Shown here: positions 52,811-61,578 of the stretch, one piece after another
Layout of the letters: each line of letters opens with the position of its first letter
Numbering within the stretch: the first letter of the stretch is position 1
Source of the DNA: Brucella rhizosphaerae
Lineage (GTDB): Bacteria > Pseudomonadota > Alphaproteobacteria > Rhizobiales > Rhizobiaceae
Direction of reading: 5' to 3'
Assembly (NCBI RefSeq): GCF_002252475.1
Contig: NZ_NNRK01000022.1
Span: forward strand, 147,600 to 211,599
Length of the DNA stretch: 64,000 bases
Notes under the pieces: generated by a model
The model's database searches: none
What the model saw: only the letters and a program-made list of their open reading frames with translations
Told to the model about the DNA's origin: nothing
Program-made: the position numbers and the translations under genes

Positions 52811-53589
52811 TCAGGTCGACGATTTTTGATTTTCGGCCACATAGTCAAGCCATTCGGCATCGATAGCGGATACAAGTGCCCTGAATAAATCAAATGCCAA
52901 GCCATCGATGAAATAGCGCCGCGCATAAACATCCATCGCTTGAAAACTGATCGGGCTTTCACCGCCAAGCGCGCCATACTGCCGATCGTAACGCAGAAAT
53001 TGCCATGCCCGGATGTAGTAGGCGTACCATTCCGGGCCATTAGCTTCAGGTGGTACTTCCGGAGCCGGAACCGCATCAAATGCGTCCGGCTCAATTGCTC
53101 GTAGTTTGGTCAACCAATCATCTTGCCCCTTCCGCGTGAGCTGATAGCGGAAGGCGCTCTTCAGTTTTTTACTGCGGCTTCCAAGAATTCAACTTGCCGC
53201 CTACCAACCTGATCAGCACACCAAAATACCATGCTAAGAATATTACGCCCTTCAGGCGAAGACAGAAGTGATCGGGCTTCAGCCGAATTATATTTTTCAC
53301 TCAAACCCTTCCAATCCAACAGAAGGTATTCGGCAGCCAACTCACCTTCCGCAATTGAAACCTCATTATAGGGAGGCGTCTCCATACCGTACTTCTGTGT
53401 TAGCTTCATTTGTTGAGAGGTTTTTGCCGTCACATAATCAGGACTGTTTGTTGACCGCACCTTAAATGCCAAACCAGGCAATTCACCAAGACGTGGCCAA
53501 GTCTTAACGTAAACCCATTCACCCTCACGCTCTTGAAGGGTGTCGGCTTTCAGGCTATCGAGTTTAATAAGTTTTCCCATATCTGCCAT
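52811..53589 (-). CDS. Tail assembly chaperone gpGT, made by -1 ribosomal frameshift
   Basis: The 142-codon G frame ends GTA AAA AAC TGA. Slipping -1 on A AAA AAC (53170-53164) continues as KKLKSAFRYQLTRKGQDDWL into the T frame, which runs without a stop to 52811. The T part contains EWYAYYIRAWQFLRYDRQYG and ends ENQKSST. It has no good independent start; its first in-frame TTG is at 53113. A hairpin starts 9 bases after the slippery site. This matches the lambda G/GT system, in which the minor fusion binds the tape measure and recruits tail-tube subunits. Confidence 0.85.
53128..53170 (-). promoter_or_regulatory. -1 frameshift signal: slippery heptamer plus hairpin
   Basis: Slippery A-AAA-AAC at 53170-53164 in the zero frame, directly before the TGA of gene G. 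After a 9-base spacer comes a perfect 8-bp stem CCTTCCGC (53154-53147) with GCGGAAGG (53135-53128) and an 11-base loop. Distance and stem strength are as expected for a stimulatory structure. Confidence 0.85.
53161..53589 (-). CDS. Tail assembly chaperone gpG
   Basis: 142 residues, the zero-frame product ending EFLEAAVKN. It opens with KLIKLDSLKAD and a mixed domain (VKTWPRLGELPGLAFKVRST), then a helical C-terminal half. It lies between tail tube and tape measure, the G position of siphoviruses. It is the major chaperone form coating the tape measure during tail assembly. ATG 53580 is an alternative start. Confidence 0.85.
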   Translation of the reverse strand: MADMGKLIKLDSLKADTLQEREGEWVYVKTWPRLGELPGLAFKVRSTNSPDYVTAKTSQQMKLTQKYGMETPPYNEVSIAEGELAAEYLLLDWKGLSEKYNSAEARSLLSSPEGRNILSMVFWCADQVGRRQVEFLEAAVKN

Positions 53590-53625
53590 TCCAGTAATAA
53601 GTCCACGATCTGTTGAGAGGTGAAC

Positions 53626-53931
53626 ATGTTCAAGTTGCTATTGATATCTGCGGCACTGATGAGCAGTTCGGCATATTCTCAAACCATCGTCGATAAAGTC
53701 AGCGATCTGGATGCAGCCTTAGCCAATCAAATCGCTGCCGATGTTTCAGAGAACTTTTCAGATCCTCTATCAACACAGATACGCCGGTTAAAAAAAAGCA
53801 CCACACATGACGATTCGATTTGCGGTCAGGTAAATACAAAGAACCAATATGGCGGATATATCGGCTTCAAAAGCTTTCGCTATATCACTGACCGCAGAAG
53901 AATTTACTTTGATAATACAGGCTGTGATTAA
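53626..53931 (+). CDS. Small secreted protein, antisense in tail operon (probable moron)
   Basis: 101 residues from ATG 53626, with GAGAGG 5 bases upstream. A signal peptide (about 1-18, ending AYS) precedes a mature domain with DDSICGQVNTKNQYGGYIGF and a final FDNTGCD; two cysteines could pair. Similar CG-VN-KN-YGGY proteins occur, as I recall, in many proteobacterial phage and plasmid loci without assigned function. Opposite orientation to every structural gene around it and slightly AT-rich coding suggest a moron expressed from the lysogen. Function unknown. Confidence 0.75.
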   Translation: MFKLLLISAALMSSSAYSQTIVDKVSDLDAALANQIAADVSENFSDPLSTQIRRLKKSTTHDDSICGQVNTKNQYGGYIGFKSFRYITDRRRIYFDNTGCD

Positions 53932-53939
53932 GCGCCGTT

Positions 53940-55406
53940 TTACTTTTCGTAATATTCGAGACGATCAATGATCAGCTGGGCAGAGGTTAACTCGTCCTTG
54001 CTTGCCTGCCCCGTGAGTGGCAGCATCAGATCCTGATTTTTACCACCAGCAGAAACCGCACCATCGGTGTAGACGTAACGCGGGATCGCAAAGATCAGCG
54101 CCTGCGAATTCTTTTCGATACGGGTGCTGATATTCGTCGGGGTGCCTGCAAACAGGTTCGCAAGCAAAGCGTTCGAACCGAAATAGGTTTCCAGCTCGAC
54201 CTGCACGTCAAAGCTGCCCTGCCCGATCGCCACTGGGCCGAGCTTATCATCGCTGCGGATTGCATTGATCATGCGGAGATTGTTATTGATCGTCACCTTG
54301 AAGCTGCGCACAAAATTCGGACTACCGACAGCAACGCCATTTTCAGCAATACGCCCAACATTGACCGCAGCTGCCATGATCGGATTCGATGTTTCGGGAT
54401 CTGGCGTATCGTCGAGCGAAACAACAGATTGCGATCCTGTCGTGCCATTGAACGTGATAGCCCACTTGGCAATCTGTTCAGCCTCAAAAGTAAATTCTGC
54501 CTGCGCTACAGCCATCGAATTTTGCGCTATGTAGGTGGGCTGGGCTTGGCTCATAAAGCCACGCTCAAGTGTGCCCGTGAAGAGATCCACACCGTTGCGA
54601 ATCGTATCGCCAAAGAACACTCTGATAGTTTTACCCGCGCCAGCATTAACCGCCCACGATACCGGGAGATTATCTAGCGTGAGCTTATTCGCTGCAATAG
54701 CCGTGACGCGAACAAACGTGTTGAGGCCTTCAGCATCAAACCGATAAGTCGCGCCAGTACCGCCAATCTTGATCCACTGTCCGACCTTCAGGCCGAGTGT
54801 CGTAAAGTTAAGCGCCGCAGAGGTAAGGCCATCAGCAACTGTTTTCAGATCAGCCGCCACACCTTCGAAGCCAACCACTGCAATACGAGCAGTCGCAGGC
54901 GGTGCGGCCTCATCTTCGAGCTTATCAGCGCCTACCGCAGGAACCGTGCCAGATCCGGTCGTAATACGGAACAAGCCACTATTATCAACATCGGCAAAGC
55001 CGGTCAGTCGCACAAGGTGGCCAGCGGCAAACACAGCACCTGCGGTCACTGTCACAACGCCAGTTGCAGCCGCTACACCAGTAATGACACTTGAAGCTAC
55101 ACCGTCATTGTCGCGGAAAGGTCGGAGCGACCAAGGCGCAGACATCATGGAGCGCAGCCAGCTGGAGAATGGGCTACCTTCAGGCGGGTATGACAATTCG
55201 CCATTGACCGCACCCTGAGACTGCACATTGACCATGATCGGGTCAGAGTTCATACGATCGGAGCGAATTTCTTCCGAGTTGATGAATACCGGCTTATATT
55301 GCAGGGATTCACCAGTGAGACGAACAACACGCATGCGCGGGTTTGCCGGAACTACACCGGGCGTGGTTTCGTCAGTCCAAGTCATGCGCAGCCGGTTGCT
55401 GTCCAT
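53940..55406 (-). CDS. Major tail tube protein
   Basis: 488 residues, larger than average. Conserved features of long tail-tube proteins include RMTWTDETTPGVVPANPRMR near the N-terminus, FINSEEIRSDRMN, and a C-terminal part with FKVTINNNLRMINAIRSDDKLG and an LMLPLTGQASKD stretch. The middle holds inserted beta domains (about 105-160 and 200-270), possibly surface decorations. A good ribosome site (GGAGATGAGG) precedes ATG 55406. It builds the tail tube around the tape measure. Confidence 0.88.
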   Translation of the reverse strand: MDSNRLRMTWTDETTPGVVPANPRMRVVRLTGESLQYKPVFINSEEIRSDRMNSDPIMVNVQSQGAVNGELSYPPEGSPFSSWLRSMMSAPWSLRPFRDNDGVASSVITGVAAATGVVTVTAGAVFAAGHLVRLTGFADVDNSGLFRITTGSGTVPAVGADKLEDEAAPPATARIAVVGFEGVAADLKTVADGLTSAALNFTTLGLKVGQWIKIGGTGATYRFDAEGLNTFVRVTAIAANKLTLDNLPVSWAVNAGAGKTIRVFFGDTIRNGVDLFTGTLERGFMSQAQPTYIAQNSMAVAQAEFTFEAEQIAKWAITFNGTTGSQSVVSLDDTPDPETSNPIMAAAVNVGRIAENGVAVGSPNFVRSFKVTINNNLRMINAIRSDDKLGPVAIGQGSFDVQVELETYFGSNALLANLFAGTPTNISTRIEKNSQALIFAIPRYVYTDGAVSAGGKNQDLMLPLTGQASKDELTSAQLIIDRLEYYEK

Positions 55407-55478
55407 GGCCTCATCTCCATATTGTTAGATTGTTGAGAGGTGACCAACGTCGATCGACGCTGGAAATATTATGAGGCC

Positions 55479-55892
55479 TCAGCCTTCATCCCGTTCCACA
55501 TCAATGGTCACGGTCATACGGTAATAATTGCCGTCCATTTCGCCCGGTTCACCTGCCCCGATAGACGCGGTGCCAAAGCGAATTGCTCCGATTTCCTGCC
55601 CACGAAACAGATCATAAAGCTGGCGCGAGATCTGTCGTGCAGGTCGCGTGCCAACGCCACGCGGTATCAACACGTGGAGGCTAAGCTGGCCAGTTTCACG
55701 CCAGCGATTGGCCGACTGTGTTTCAGCACCAATCGAGGCTTGATCCATTAGGTCGCCAAAGACCTCGACAAGCACAACGGCTTCCGGATGATTCGCCAGC
55801 TCAAAATCTTCATTCTCGAAAACCAGAGGTGTGACAGTCCATTGCGACCGGAGGAAATCCTCGATCGGCTCAAAAGTCTGTGGTGTTGCCAT
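55479..55892 (-). CDS. Tail terminator-like protein
   Basis: 137 residues with the layout of tail-terminator/completion proteins: IEDFLRSQW at the start, a central VVLVEVFGDLMDQASIG, and RPARQISRQLYDLFRGQEI. It lies directly between the neck protein and the tail tube. It likely caps the tube and joins it to the head connector. Confidence 0.8.
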   Translation of the reverse strand: MATPQTFEPIEDFLRSQWTVTPLVFENEDFELANHPEAVVLVEVFGDLMDQASIGAETQSANRWRETGQLSLHVLIPRGVGTRPARQISRQLYDLFRGQEIGAIRFGTASIGAGEPGEMDGNYYRMTVTIDVERDEG

Positions 55893-55894
55893 GA

Positions 55895-56608
55895 TTAGCG
55901 GACCAGATTGATAACCAGTGAGGGATAGGTGAGCGCTTTCCCGGCTTCCGTATCTTTACGGCGGGCAAGCGTCATGCGCCCGGCGCGATGCGCGCTGGAT
56001 CTGGCAACGGCTTTTGCTGCTATCGTGCGCTGATGCCCACTCAGGACATAAGGCACCAAACGGTGCAAACCGGATGGCAGATTGAGAAACTTAACCTGCA
56101 CACTGATGAACGATTGGCCAAACCGGCGAAACATGCGCTGGCGTGCACGCTCAAATAGGCGTGGCGGCACCGACATTTTCATGGCGCCGACTTGGATCTT
56201 GCGCGTGTAAGGCTGCACATTGGTGATGATGATCTCAGCATCTGCCGATATCTCATCAAAGTTCGTAACAAGACGCTGATCAGCAAGCACGATAAAGGAA
56301 TCCTGATAGCGACCTGATTTTCGCGGACTGTATTCCCGCAATCCTGTTAGCGCCTCATTGACAATTGCTTGCCACCAAACGAACTCGTAAACGATCGGGC
56401 CGGGAGCCGAAACACTTTCTTCAGGCGCATCTTTGATCCGATTGACATAGCGCTCATAGAAGCGACTGCCTTCACCTGACTGAATGGCTTTTCCAAGCTC
56501 TTCTTTTGCCATCTTGGCCAGTGCCGCCGATATTGCCTCCTGCGACAAGCCTTCAGTTGCAACGGCAATCGCCCGGTCAAAGAATTCGAACTTGGTTGCT
56601 GTCGCCAT
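55895..56608 (-). CDS. HK97-gp10-like neck/tail-completion protein
   Basis: 237 residues, helical N-terminus then mixed structure with REYSPRKSGRYQDSFIV, a segment typical of gp10-like proteins, and a very basic C-terminal region (RTIAAKAVARSSAHRAGR). One-base overlap with the preceding gene (TAATGG). Expected role is head-tail joining. It is longer than usual for the family, so the extra basic tail is notable. Confidence 0.75.
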   Translation of the reverse strand: MATATKFEFFDRAIAVATEGLSQEAISAALAKMAKEELGKAIQSGEGSRFYERYVNRIKDAPEESVSAPGPIVYEFVWWQAIVNEALTGLREYSPRKSGRYQDSFIVLADQRLVTNFDEISADAEIIITNVQPYTRKIQVGAMKMSVPPRLFERARQRMFRRFGQSFISVQVKFLNLPSGLHRLVPYVLSGHQRTIAAKAVARSSAHRAGRMTLARRKDTEAGKALTYPSLVINLVR

Positions 56609-56934
56609 TATCCCCGAACCCTCACATTCACACGCACTGGCACATCGTCCATGCGGACAATTTCAGCGACTTCGACGTTTGCAGCCGCACCCGCAATAAC
56701 GACCTTGTCACCTTTTTTCAGAGCGATAGCTGCAGCATCGGGCAGCAACACGACATTGCGATCGCCTTGCTGGATCTGCCCAACCAGCTCTTCAGGCTTA
56801 TAGCCTCGAACGAATGCACGTTGCGCCAGCGCTTCAGATTGCGTTTGTCCGCTCGCGATCTTCCGCAGATCCACATTCTGGCCATGAGCTACGAGCTGGC
56901 GCTGTAATTTGGCGATAGCGTGTGCTGGCGTCAT
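56608..56934 (-). CDS. Head closure / head-tail joining protein
   Basis: 108 residues, with an N-terminal helix (HAIAKLQRQLVAHGQNVDLRK) then a beta domain with DAAAIALKKGDKVVIAG and VNVRVRG. Size, position and the opening helix fit head-closure proteins. Overlaps the connector gene by ATGA. It probably plugs the portal after packaging. Confidence 0.72.
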   Translation of the reverse strand: MTPAHAIAKLQRQLVAHGQNVDLRKIASGQTQSEALAQRAFVRGYKPEELVGQIQQGDRNVVLLPDAAAIALKKGDKVVIAGAAANVEVAEIVRMDDVPVRVNVRVRG

Positions 56935-57551
56935 CGCGGAATCCTCAACGTTGATAGGAGGCTCTCTGTCGCCACCTGCACAACCGCGGCAACTTTATCG
57001 GCATCCAGATACTGCGTTGTGCCGACGCCCTCGACATCTTCCGATCGGACATTCGCCGAAGGTCCAAATGTCGAAAGCATCTGTTGCGTGGCAAGTATGA
57101 CAGCCTGTCGCGCCCGTTTCGGTATCTCACCGATGCCATCACTGCCGTCATATCCAGCTTTGAAGCGAATCCGGACTGCATCGGGATCCGGTGAAAGATC
57201 GGTTGGCCAATTAAAGCTTGGCGCACCGCGTATTTCAGGCTGCACCGAGGACCGAACCAGCCGATAGTTTTCAGGAGGGATAAACCAAACAACACCCTTT
57301 CGGTCTACGAACTCGATTGAAACAATCTCAATGACCGGAGGAAACCGAATGCGCAGATCAGAAAAATCACATTGCTGCTGCTCAAGAACTTGCGGGCCCA
57401 GACATCGGCCTAGCCAACCGGAGGGACCGTCGATATCTTCCGTCACTGCTTCGATCATCGCTGCGACGGCGTCATCATTTTCAGAATGGCTTCCGGCAAT
57501 ATCTGCAGGCGCAACGAAGGGCATTGGCGGTTCAATAACGACGGTCGCCAT
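56931..57551 (-). CDS. Head-tail connector (HK97 gp6-like adaptor)
   Basis: 206 residues. A helical start (AMIEAVTEDIDGPSGWLGRC) is followed by the beta region FPPVIEIVSIEFVDRKG and IRFKAGY, then EIPKRARQAVILATQQML. This is the usual pattern of gp6-type adaptors that bind below the portal ring. It lies 3 bases from the preceding coiled-coil gene. Confidence 0.82.
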   Translation of the reverse strand: MATVVIEPPMPFVAPADIAGSHSENDDAVAAMIEAVTEDIDGPSGWLGRCLGPQVLEQQQCDFSDLRIRFPPVIEIVSIEFVDRKGVVWFIPPENYRLVRSSVQPEIRGAPSFNWPTDLSPDPDAVRIRFKAGYDGSDGIGEIPKRARQAVILATQQMLSTFGPSANVRSEDVEGVGTTQYLDADKVAAVVQVATESLLSTLRIPR

Positions 57552-57553
57552 GA

Positions 57554-58069
57554 TTATTTATCCTTGCCAGATTTCTTGGCCTTTTCGACCTCATCCGCAA
57601 TGACTGCCAGATCCTTATTGGCCTGTTCGCGTGTGTCGGAGATCTCTTTGGCAATCACCGTGCGTTCAGTATCGGCATCTGTGCGCACCGTATCGACTTC
57701 CTTTCGGATAGCCTCAAGATCGGAATCAGCCTGCTTACGAGCATCATCAACGGTCTTATTGATGTCGGCAATTTTCGTATTGGCTGATGTCTGCGCTTCG
57801 TTGATCGATGTATTGATCAATTCGATATCGGCTAAAGCCTTGATACGAGCGTCTTCAATAGTTTGCTCTATATCAGCGAGTGTTTCGTTTGCTTTGCCTC
57901 GCAGATCGTCAAGATCGTCGGGCAACTCAGTTCCTTCCGGAACGGCCCAACCTTGTGCAAGGGCGACACTGGCCAGCTTGCCTTCTACAAGGTCTTTTAC
58001 ATTGAAATCCTTTGCGTGGATTTCACCATCCGGCACACCCGGAAAAGGCTTCACAACGATTGCTTTCAT
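57554..58069 (-). CDS. Coiled-coil phage protein in the head gene cluster
   Basis: 171 residues from ATG 58069, preceded by GAGAGA; four more codons are possible from 58081. After a short N-terminal region (about 1-60) the chain is one long, highly charged coiled coil (about 60-165, with KANETLADIEQTIEDARIKA and EISDTREQANKDLAVIADE). Family not recognised. Between capsid and connector genes it could be a head-decoration, scaffold or fibre-like component; that is a guess. Confidence 0.7.
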   Translation of the reverse strand: MKAIVVKPFPGVPDGEIHAKDFNVKDLVEGKLASVALAQGWAVPEGTELPDDLDDLRGKANETLADIEQTIEDARIKALADIELINTSINEAQTSANTKIADINKTVDDARKQADSDLEAIRKEVDTVRTDADTERTVIAKEISDTREQANKDLAVIADEVEKAKKSGKDK

Positions 58070-58153
58070 CGGTCTCTCCAATGGCTAATGACGCTCGCAG
58101 CGCTGAATTAACAACGCCGCGAAAATATCATTCTGATTTCAGGGATTAGGGAA

Positions 58154-59464
58154 TTACGCTGCAGCTACGCGATGATAGCGAAGCCATTCAGGGTTCCACA
58201 TACCACCGCCAACACGCTTGCGGGTGTAGAAGAGAACATATGGCTTCTTGGTATAAGGATCGCGCAGGATCGACATGCCGACGCGATCAAAGATCCGGTA
58301 AGCTTCCGCCATATTCCCGTAAACAAGCGGGATCGAATTGGCGGCAACATCAGGCATACCAGCAAGCTCGTTGAACGGATTGCCAAGCACCTGCGCTGGC
58401 TGTCCTGCCTGAAATGGCGGCTGCCAGAGATAATTGCCCTGCCCATCCTTCATCTTGCGGATCTTAGCGTGGGTCTTGCGGTTGCCAAAGAGTGCAGCAC
58501 CAACACTGCGATCTTCAGGCAAACCGTAAACAAGATCGATGATACCATCGGCGGTAATGTCAGCAGCCGCTCCAGTGATGATTTCCTGCACAGGTCCAAG
58601 AGGATGGCGATTTTCTACAGGAAGAGCCGCTTCAGCCGCAGCATCATACATTAGGAAGCCTTTCGGCTTTTTGACACCATTGCCACTGACAAAAGAAATC
58701 CCTTCCTGTCGGGCAAACTCAATGTTCACTTCATCTGATAGCCATGCGGCAATATCGATCGCCGAATCTTCCAGAATGGTCTGTGTCGCGGCAGGATTGG
58801 CATAAATCTCACCGAAACTGAATGCGTACTCGCGCAACTTTGACGTAGCTGTTTCTGGGCGTGGATCTGTTTCACCCACCCATCCAGTTTCTGTGCCATG
58901 AACATTATAAAGACGCTTGAACCCCGCACCCGTCACATTCTGCACCGAAGCAAAACGGCGCATCGGGGAGACTTCGACGCGCTGATCGGTAATCGTGCGG
59001 TCCCACTCGACAGGCGCGGTCAATCCGCCGTCAGGATCAGACCCAACAGAATAGGCTGCAGAGATGTTACCTTCACGAACCATCGCCTTGAGGGCATTCT
59101 CGCCGTCGCCATCACGGAACCAGTCACAGAATTTAGCCTGATATTCACGATCTTCCGCAGACAGTTCGGTTACATCACCGCCGCCAGCGCCAACAGACAT
59201 AGCCGCCATTCGTGAATTTGCATCGTCGAGCGCTGTCACCAGATCCGAGATACGCGCCTCAACACGTTCCATCTTTTCGGTTGTAACGACATCATCGAAT
59301 TTCTTCGAGATGCCATTAAGCTTTTCCTCGTGAGCAGCTCTGAACTCACCCCATTCGCGGTTCATTGCTTCAACGACCACTACAGGATCAGAGGTGTCAG
59401 CGCGAATTGCAAGAACGCCGGTTGATGCAGCCAAAGCTGCCAGATTTGCGATACGCTTAGTCAT
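58154..59464 (-). CDS. Major capsid protein, HK97 fold
   Basis: 436 residues from ATG 59464, with GAAAGG upstream; an in-frame extension to 59602 would overlap the protease gene. An N-terminal coiled-coil delta domain (about 20-95) acts as built-in scaffold and is probably removed at maturation. The HK97 fold then follows, with the E-loop around NVTGAGFKRLY, N-arm GGLTAPVEWD, the spine helix IAAWLSDEVNIEFARQEG and the A-domain near FDRVGMSILRDPYTKKPY. It is the main shell protein. Confidence 0.95.
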   Translation of the reverse strand: MTKRIANLAALAASTGVLAIRADTSDPVVVVEAMNREWGEFRAAHEEKLNGISKKFDDVVTTEKMERVEARISDLVTALDDANSRMAAMSVGAGGGDVTELSAEDREYQAKFCDWFRDGDGENALKAMVREGNISAAYSVGSDPDGGLTAPVEWDRTITDQRVEVSPMRRFASVQNVTGAGFKRLYNVHGTETGWVGETDPRPETATSKLREYAFSFGEIYANPAATQTILEDSAIDIAAWLSDEVNIEFARQEGISFVSGNGVKKPKGFLMYDAAAEAALPVENRHPLGPVQEIITGAAADITADGIIDLVYGLPEDRSVGAALFGNRKTHAKIRKMKDGQGNYLWQPPFQAGQPAQVLGNPFNELAGMPDVAANSIPLVYGNMAEAYRIFDRVGMSILRDPYTKKPYVLFYTRKRVGGGMWNPEWLRYHRVAAA

Positions 59465-59474
59465 GATAGACCTT

Positions 59475-60335
59475 TCAATAGAGTTGTAGGGTTGAACGGG
59501 CGCGCAAAACGGCTTCCCGCAGTCTGTCAGCGTCTCGCGTGACGTTAAGGGCAGCATCGCGCTTGCCTGATTTGAGTTGTGAAACCATGGCTTTGGCATC
59601 ACTTGCCGAGCTTCCCGAAGCCATCAATGCGCGCTCAATAGCGCGTTCGGTTGGCACTGCCTTTTCCGACACATCTGCCTTGACCTGTTTGACAGCGCCA
59701 GCAGCCATCTTTTTATCGGCAAGCCCTTTTTCGATGGCACTCGCGACGGAAAACATCGTTCCCTTGCCACGACTGCGATCCATCCATGAAAGCGCCACCG
59801 GCTTTTCGACACCGGCTCTCGATGCATAGAGTTCTGCCATGGCATCGTCGGCATCCGCCAAGGTTTCCGCAGCGTCTCTCGCGTCGTGGTGATTTCCGGA
59901 GATCAATGCAGATGCTCGATGCACCATAATCACCGCACCATCGGCCATATTGATCTCGTCACCCGCCATAGCGATCACGGATGCAGCCGAACCCGCCATA
60001 CCGATAACATTCACGGTCACTTTCGCCGGGTGAGCGCGCAGGAGATTATAGATTGCAAGCCCGTTAAAGAAATTACCACCCGGTGAATTGACATTCACCG
60101 TCACATCACGAGGTCCAATCGCACGCAATTCATTGCCAACGCGCCGTTCGGTGTTGTCTGTATCAGTGAAGATAGACATGCCGATGTGACCGTAAATTGA
60201 GATAACGGCCTGCTCTTTGCTAGCAACAGCCTGAAGGTCTGGGCGAAACTCAGCCGCAGTTTCCGAAGGCGGCTCAAAATGAAGAATATCGCTTTGCTGA
60301 AATGCTCGGATCTCAGGCAGATTTCGAAGGGACAT
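59475..60335 (-). CDS. ClpP-like prohead protease
   Basis: 286 residues from ATG 60335, with AGGAG upstream and a 23-base overlap with the portal gene. S14 serine protease fold: NVNSPGGNFFNGLAIYNLL (82-100), nucleophile Ser116 in GMAGSAAS, His139 in IMVHRAS; the Asp lies further on. The C-terminal 100 residues are helical and may be a scaffold tail. It trims the capsid delta domain during head maturation. Confidence 0.92.
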   Translation of the reverse strand: MSLRNLPEIRAFQQSDILHFEPPSETAAEFRPDLQAVASKEQAVISIYGHIGMSIFTDTDNTERRVGNELRAIGPRDVTVNVNSPGGNFFNGLAIYNLLRAHPAKVTVNVIGMAGSAASVIAMAGDEINMADGAVIMVHRASALISGNHHDARDAAETLADADDAMAELYASRAGVEKPVALSWMDRSRGKGTMFSVASAIEKGLADKKMAAGAVKQVKADVSEKAVPTERAIERALMASGSSASDAKAMVSQLKSGKRDAALNVTRDADRLREAVLRARSTLQLY

Positions 60336-61575
60336 CAGAAGGCTCCTGCTTAACGTTGGCTGGCCCTGCCAGCTTGTCACCATGTGGATTATCGGGCAGA
60401 TCCTGAAGGCCACGCACTTCATTGGCTGTCATCCAAGGTTGATGACCGCCAGAACCAAGCGCCTTAGCGAAGAAGTCGCCCTGATCTTCCATCGAGCCAC
60501 GCATCAATGCACCTGCATTGAACTTCGCTTCGAAACGCTCCTTTTCCTCATCAGTGAGGAGTGACCGCTGGACGCCCTGTTCCCAAGCCGTGAACCATGG
60601 CTGCAAACCGTAGCGAACGAAGAACTGGCCAAGGACGCCGACACCTGTGCCCCAATTGGTTTCGTCTAACATCAGAAGCGGGCGAGGTACGCCGAACACG
60701 CGGCTATTTTCTTCAGCCTGAAACTTGCGCGTTTCCATATGCTGGCTGTCTTTTGCAGTGACAGAGAATGGCTCAGCGTCCATGTCTTCTTCTAGGAACA
60801 TCCAGCGATTAGCATTCGATGCACCGGAGTTGGCCTCTTCGATGCTATTGCGGATGTAGTCCTTGGCGGCATCGCTCATTTTCTTCGGATGCTTGATCTT
60901 ACCACCGACAAGCATGCCATTTTTAAATAGCCTAGCTGCAGCTTTCTCAGCCTGAATGGCGATAGCGATTGATTCAGCCGCTGCTTTAACCAGTGATATG
61001 CCCCGTATCCCGTCATCAGACATGCCTCGCAGATGGAAGATGTCAGAAGCTGGAAACTTACGCACACCGCCTTGCGGCAATGTCACCGAATATTCCAGTG
61101 ACCAGTCTGATAGCTGCTTTACGGAAACCCGCGAAGATTTCAGCGGAACAAGGCGAATAATCTGCCCTCGTGAACGCACGATGAGCGCAAAGGCATCACC
61201 CTCGGTTAGTGCCTGGTACTGCATGTACGATCGAAACTCGAATGCTGTCTGCCAGTTATTCGGCTCTCGGTGCAATATCCTGAAGAGCGGATGCTCTCGC
61301 GCCTTTTCCTTAGTTGCCGAGTCAATCAAATGCATGGGCAACATGCCCATGGAGTTGGTGATCAGGCTGACACATCGGAAGATGGATGTGTTTTTCATCG
61401 CTGCAGCGACAGTTACCGTTATACCGGCGTTCGTCATCTGCGTTTCCCGCAGCATCTTCGCGATATCTTCGGTTGTTACAGCCGCTTGCGCCTGCGCCGG
61501 ATCAGCCATGGCGCTAATGTTGGCCATAGCTGAATCATCGACGGTACGGCGAAACAAAAAGTCTCGTAATCCCAT
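60313..61575 (-). CDS. Portal protein, HK97 family
   Basis: 420 residues. Portal features: SIFRCVSLITNSMGMLPMHL near the start, the stem region with KNTSIFRC, the wing with EFRSYMQYQALTEGDAFA, and GVPRPLLMLDETNWGTG followed by FFVRYGLQPWF in the crown side. The acidic/proline-rich C-terminus is usual. It forms the dodecameric ring through which DNA is packaged, and starts 3 bases after the terminase stop. Confidence 0.95.
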   Translation of the reverse strand: MGLRDFLFRRTVDDSAMANISAMADPAQAQAAVTTEDIAKMLRETQMTNAGITVTVAAAMKNTSIFRCVSLITNSMGMLPMHLIDSATKEKAREHPLFRILHREPNNWQTAFEFRSYMQYQALTEGDAFALIVRSRGQIIRLVPLKSSRVSVKQLSDWSLEYSVTLPQGGVRKFPASDIFHLRGMSDDGIRGISLVKAAAESIAIAIQAEKAAARLFKNGMLVGGKIKHPKKMSDAAKDYIRNSIEEANSGASNANRWMFLEEDMDAEPFSVTAKDSQHMETRKFQAEENSRVFGVPRPLLMLDETNWGTGVGVLGQFFVRYGLQPWFTAWEQGVQRSLLTDEEKERFEAKFNAGALMRGSMEDQGDFFAKALGSGGHQPWMTANEVRGLQDLPDNPHGDKLAGPANVKQEPSDVPSKSA

Positions 61576-61578
61576 AAG

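Noticed and set aside
52786..53094. 102-codon minus-strand frame overlapping the T region of GT
   Set aside because: It is a shifted frame of the T part. The other frame links to G by a slippery site and has the aromatic pattern expected of a tail chaperone.
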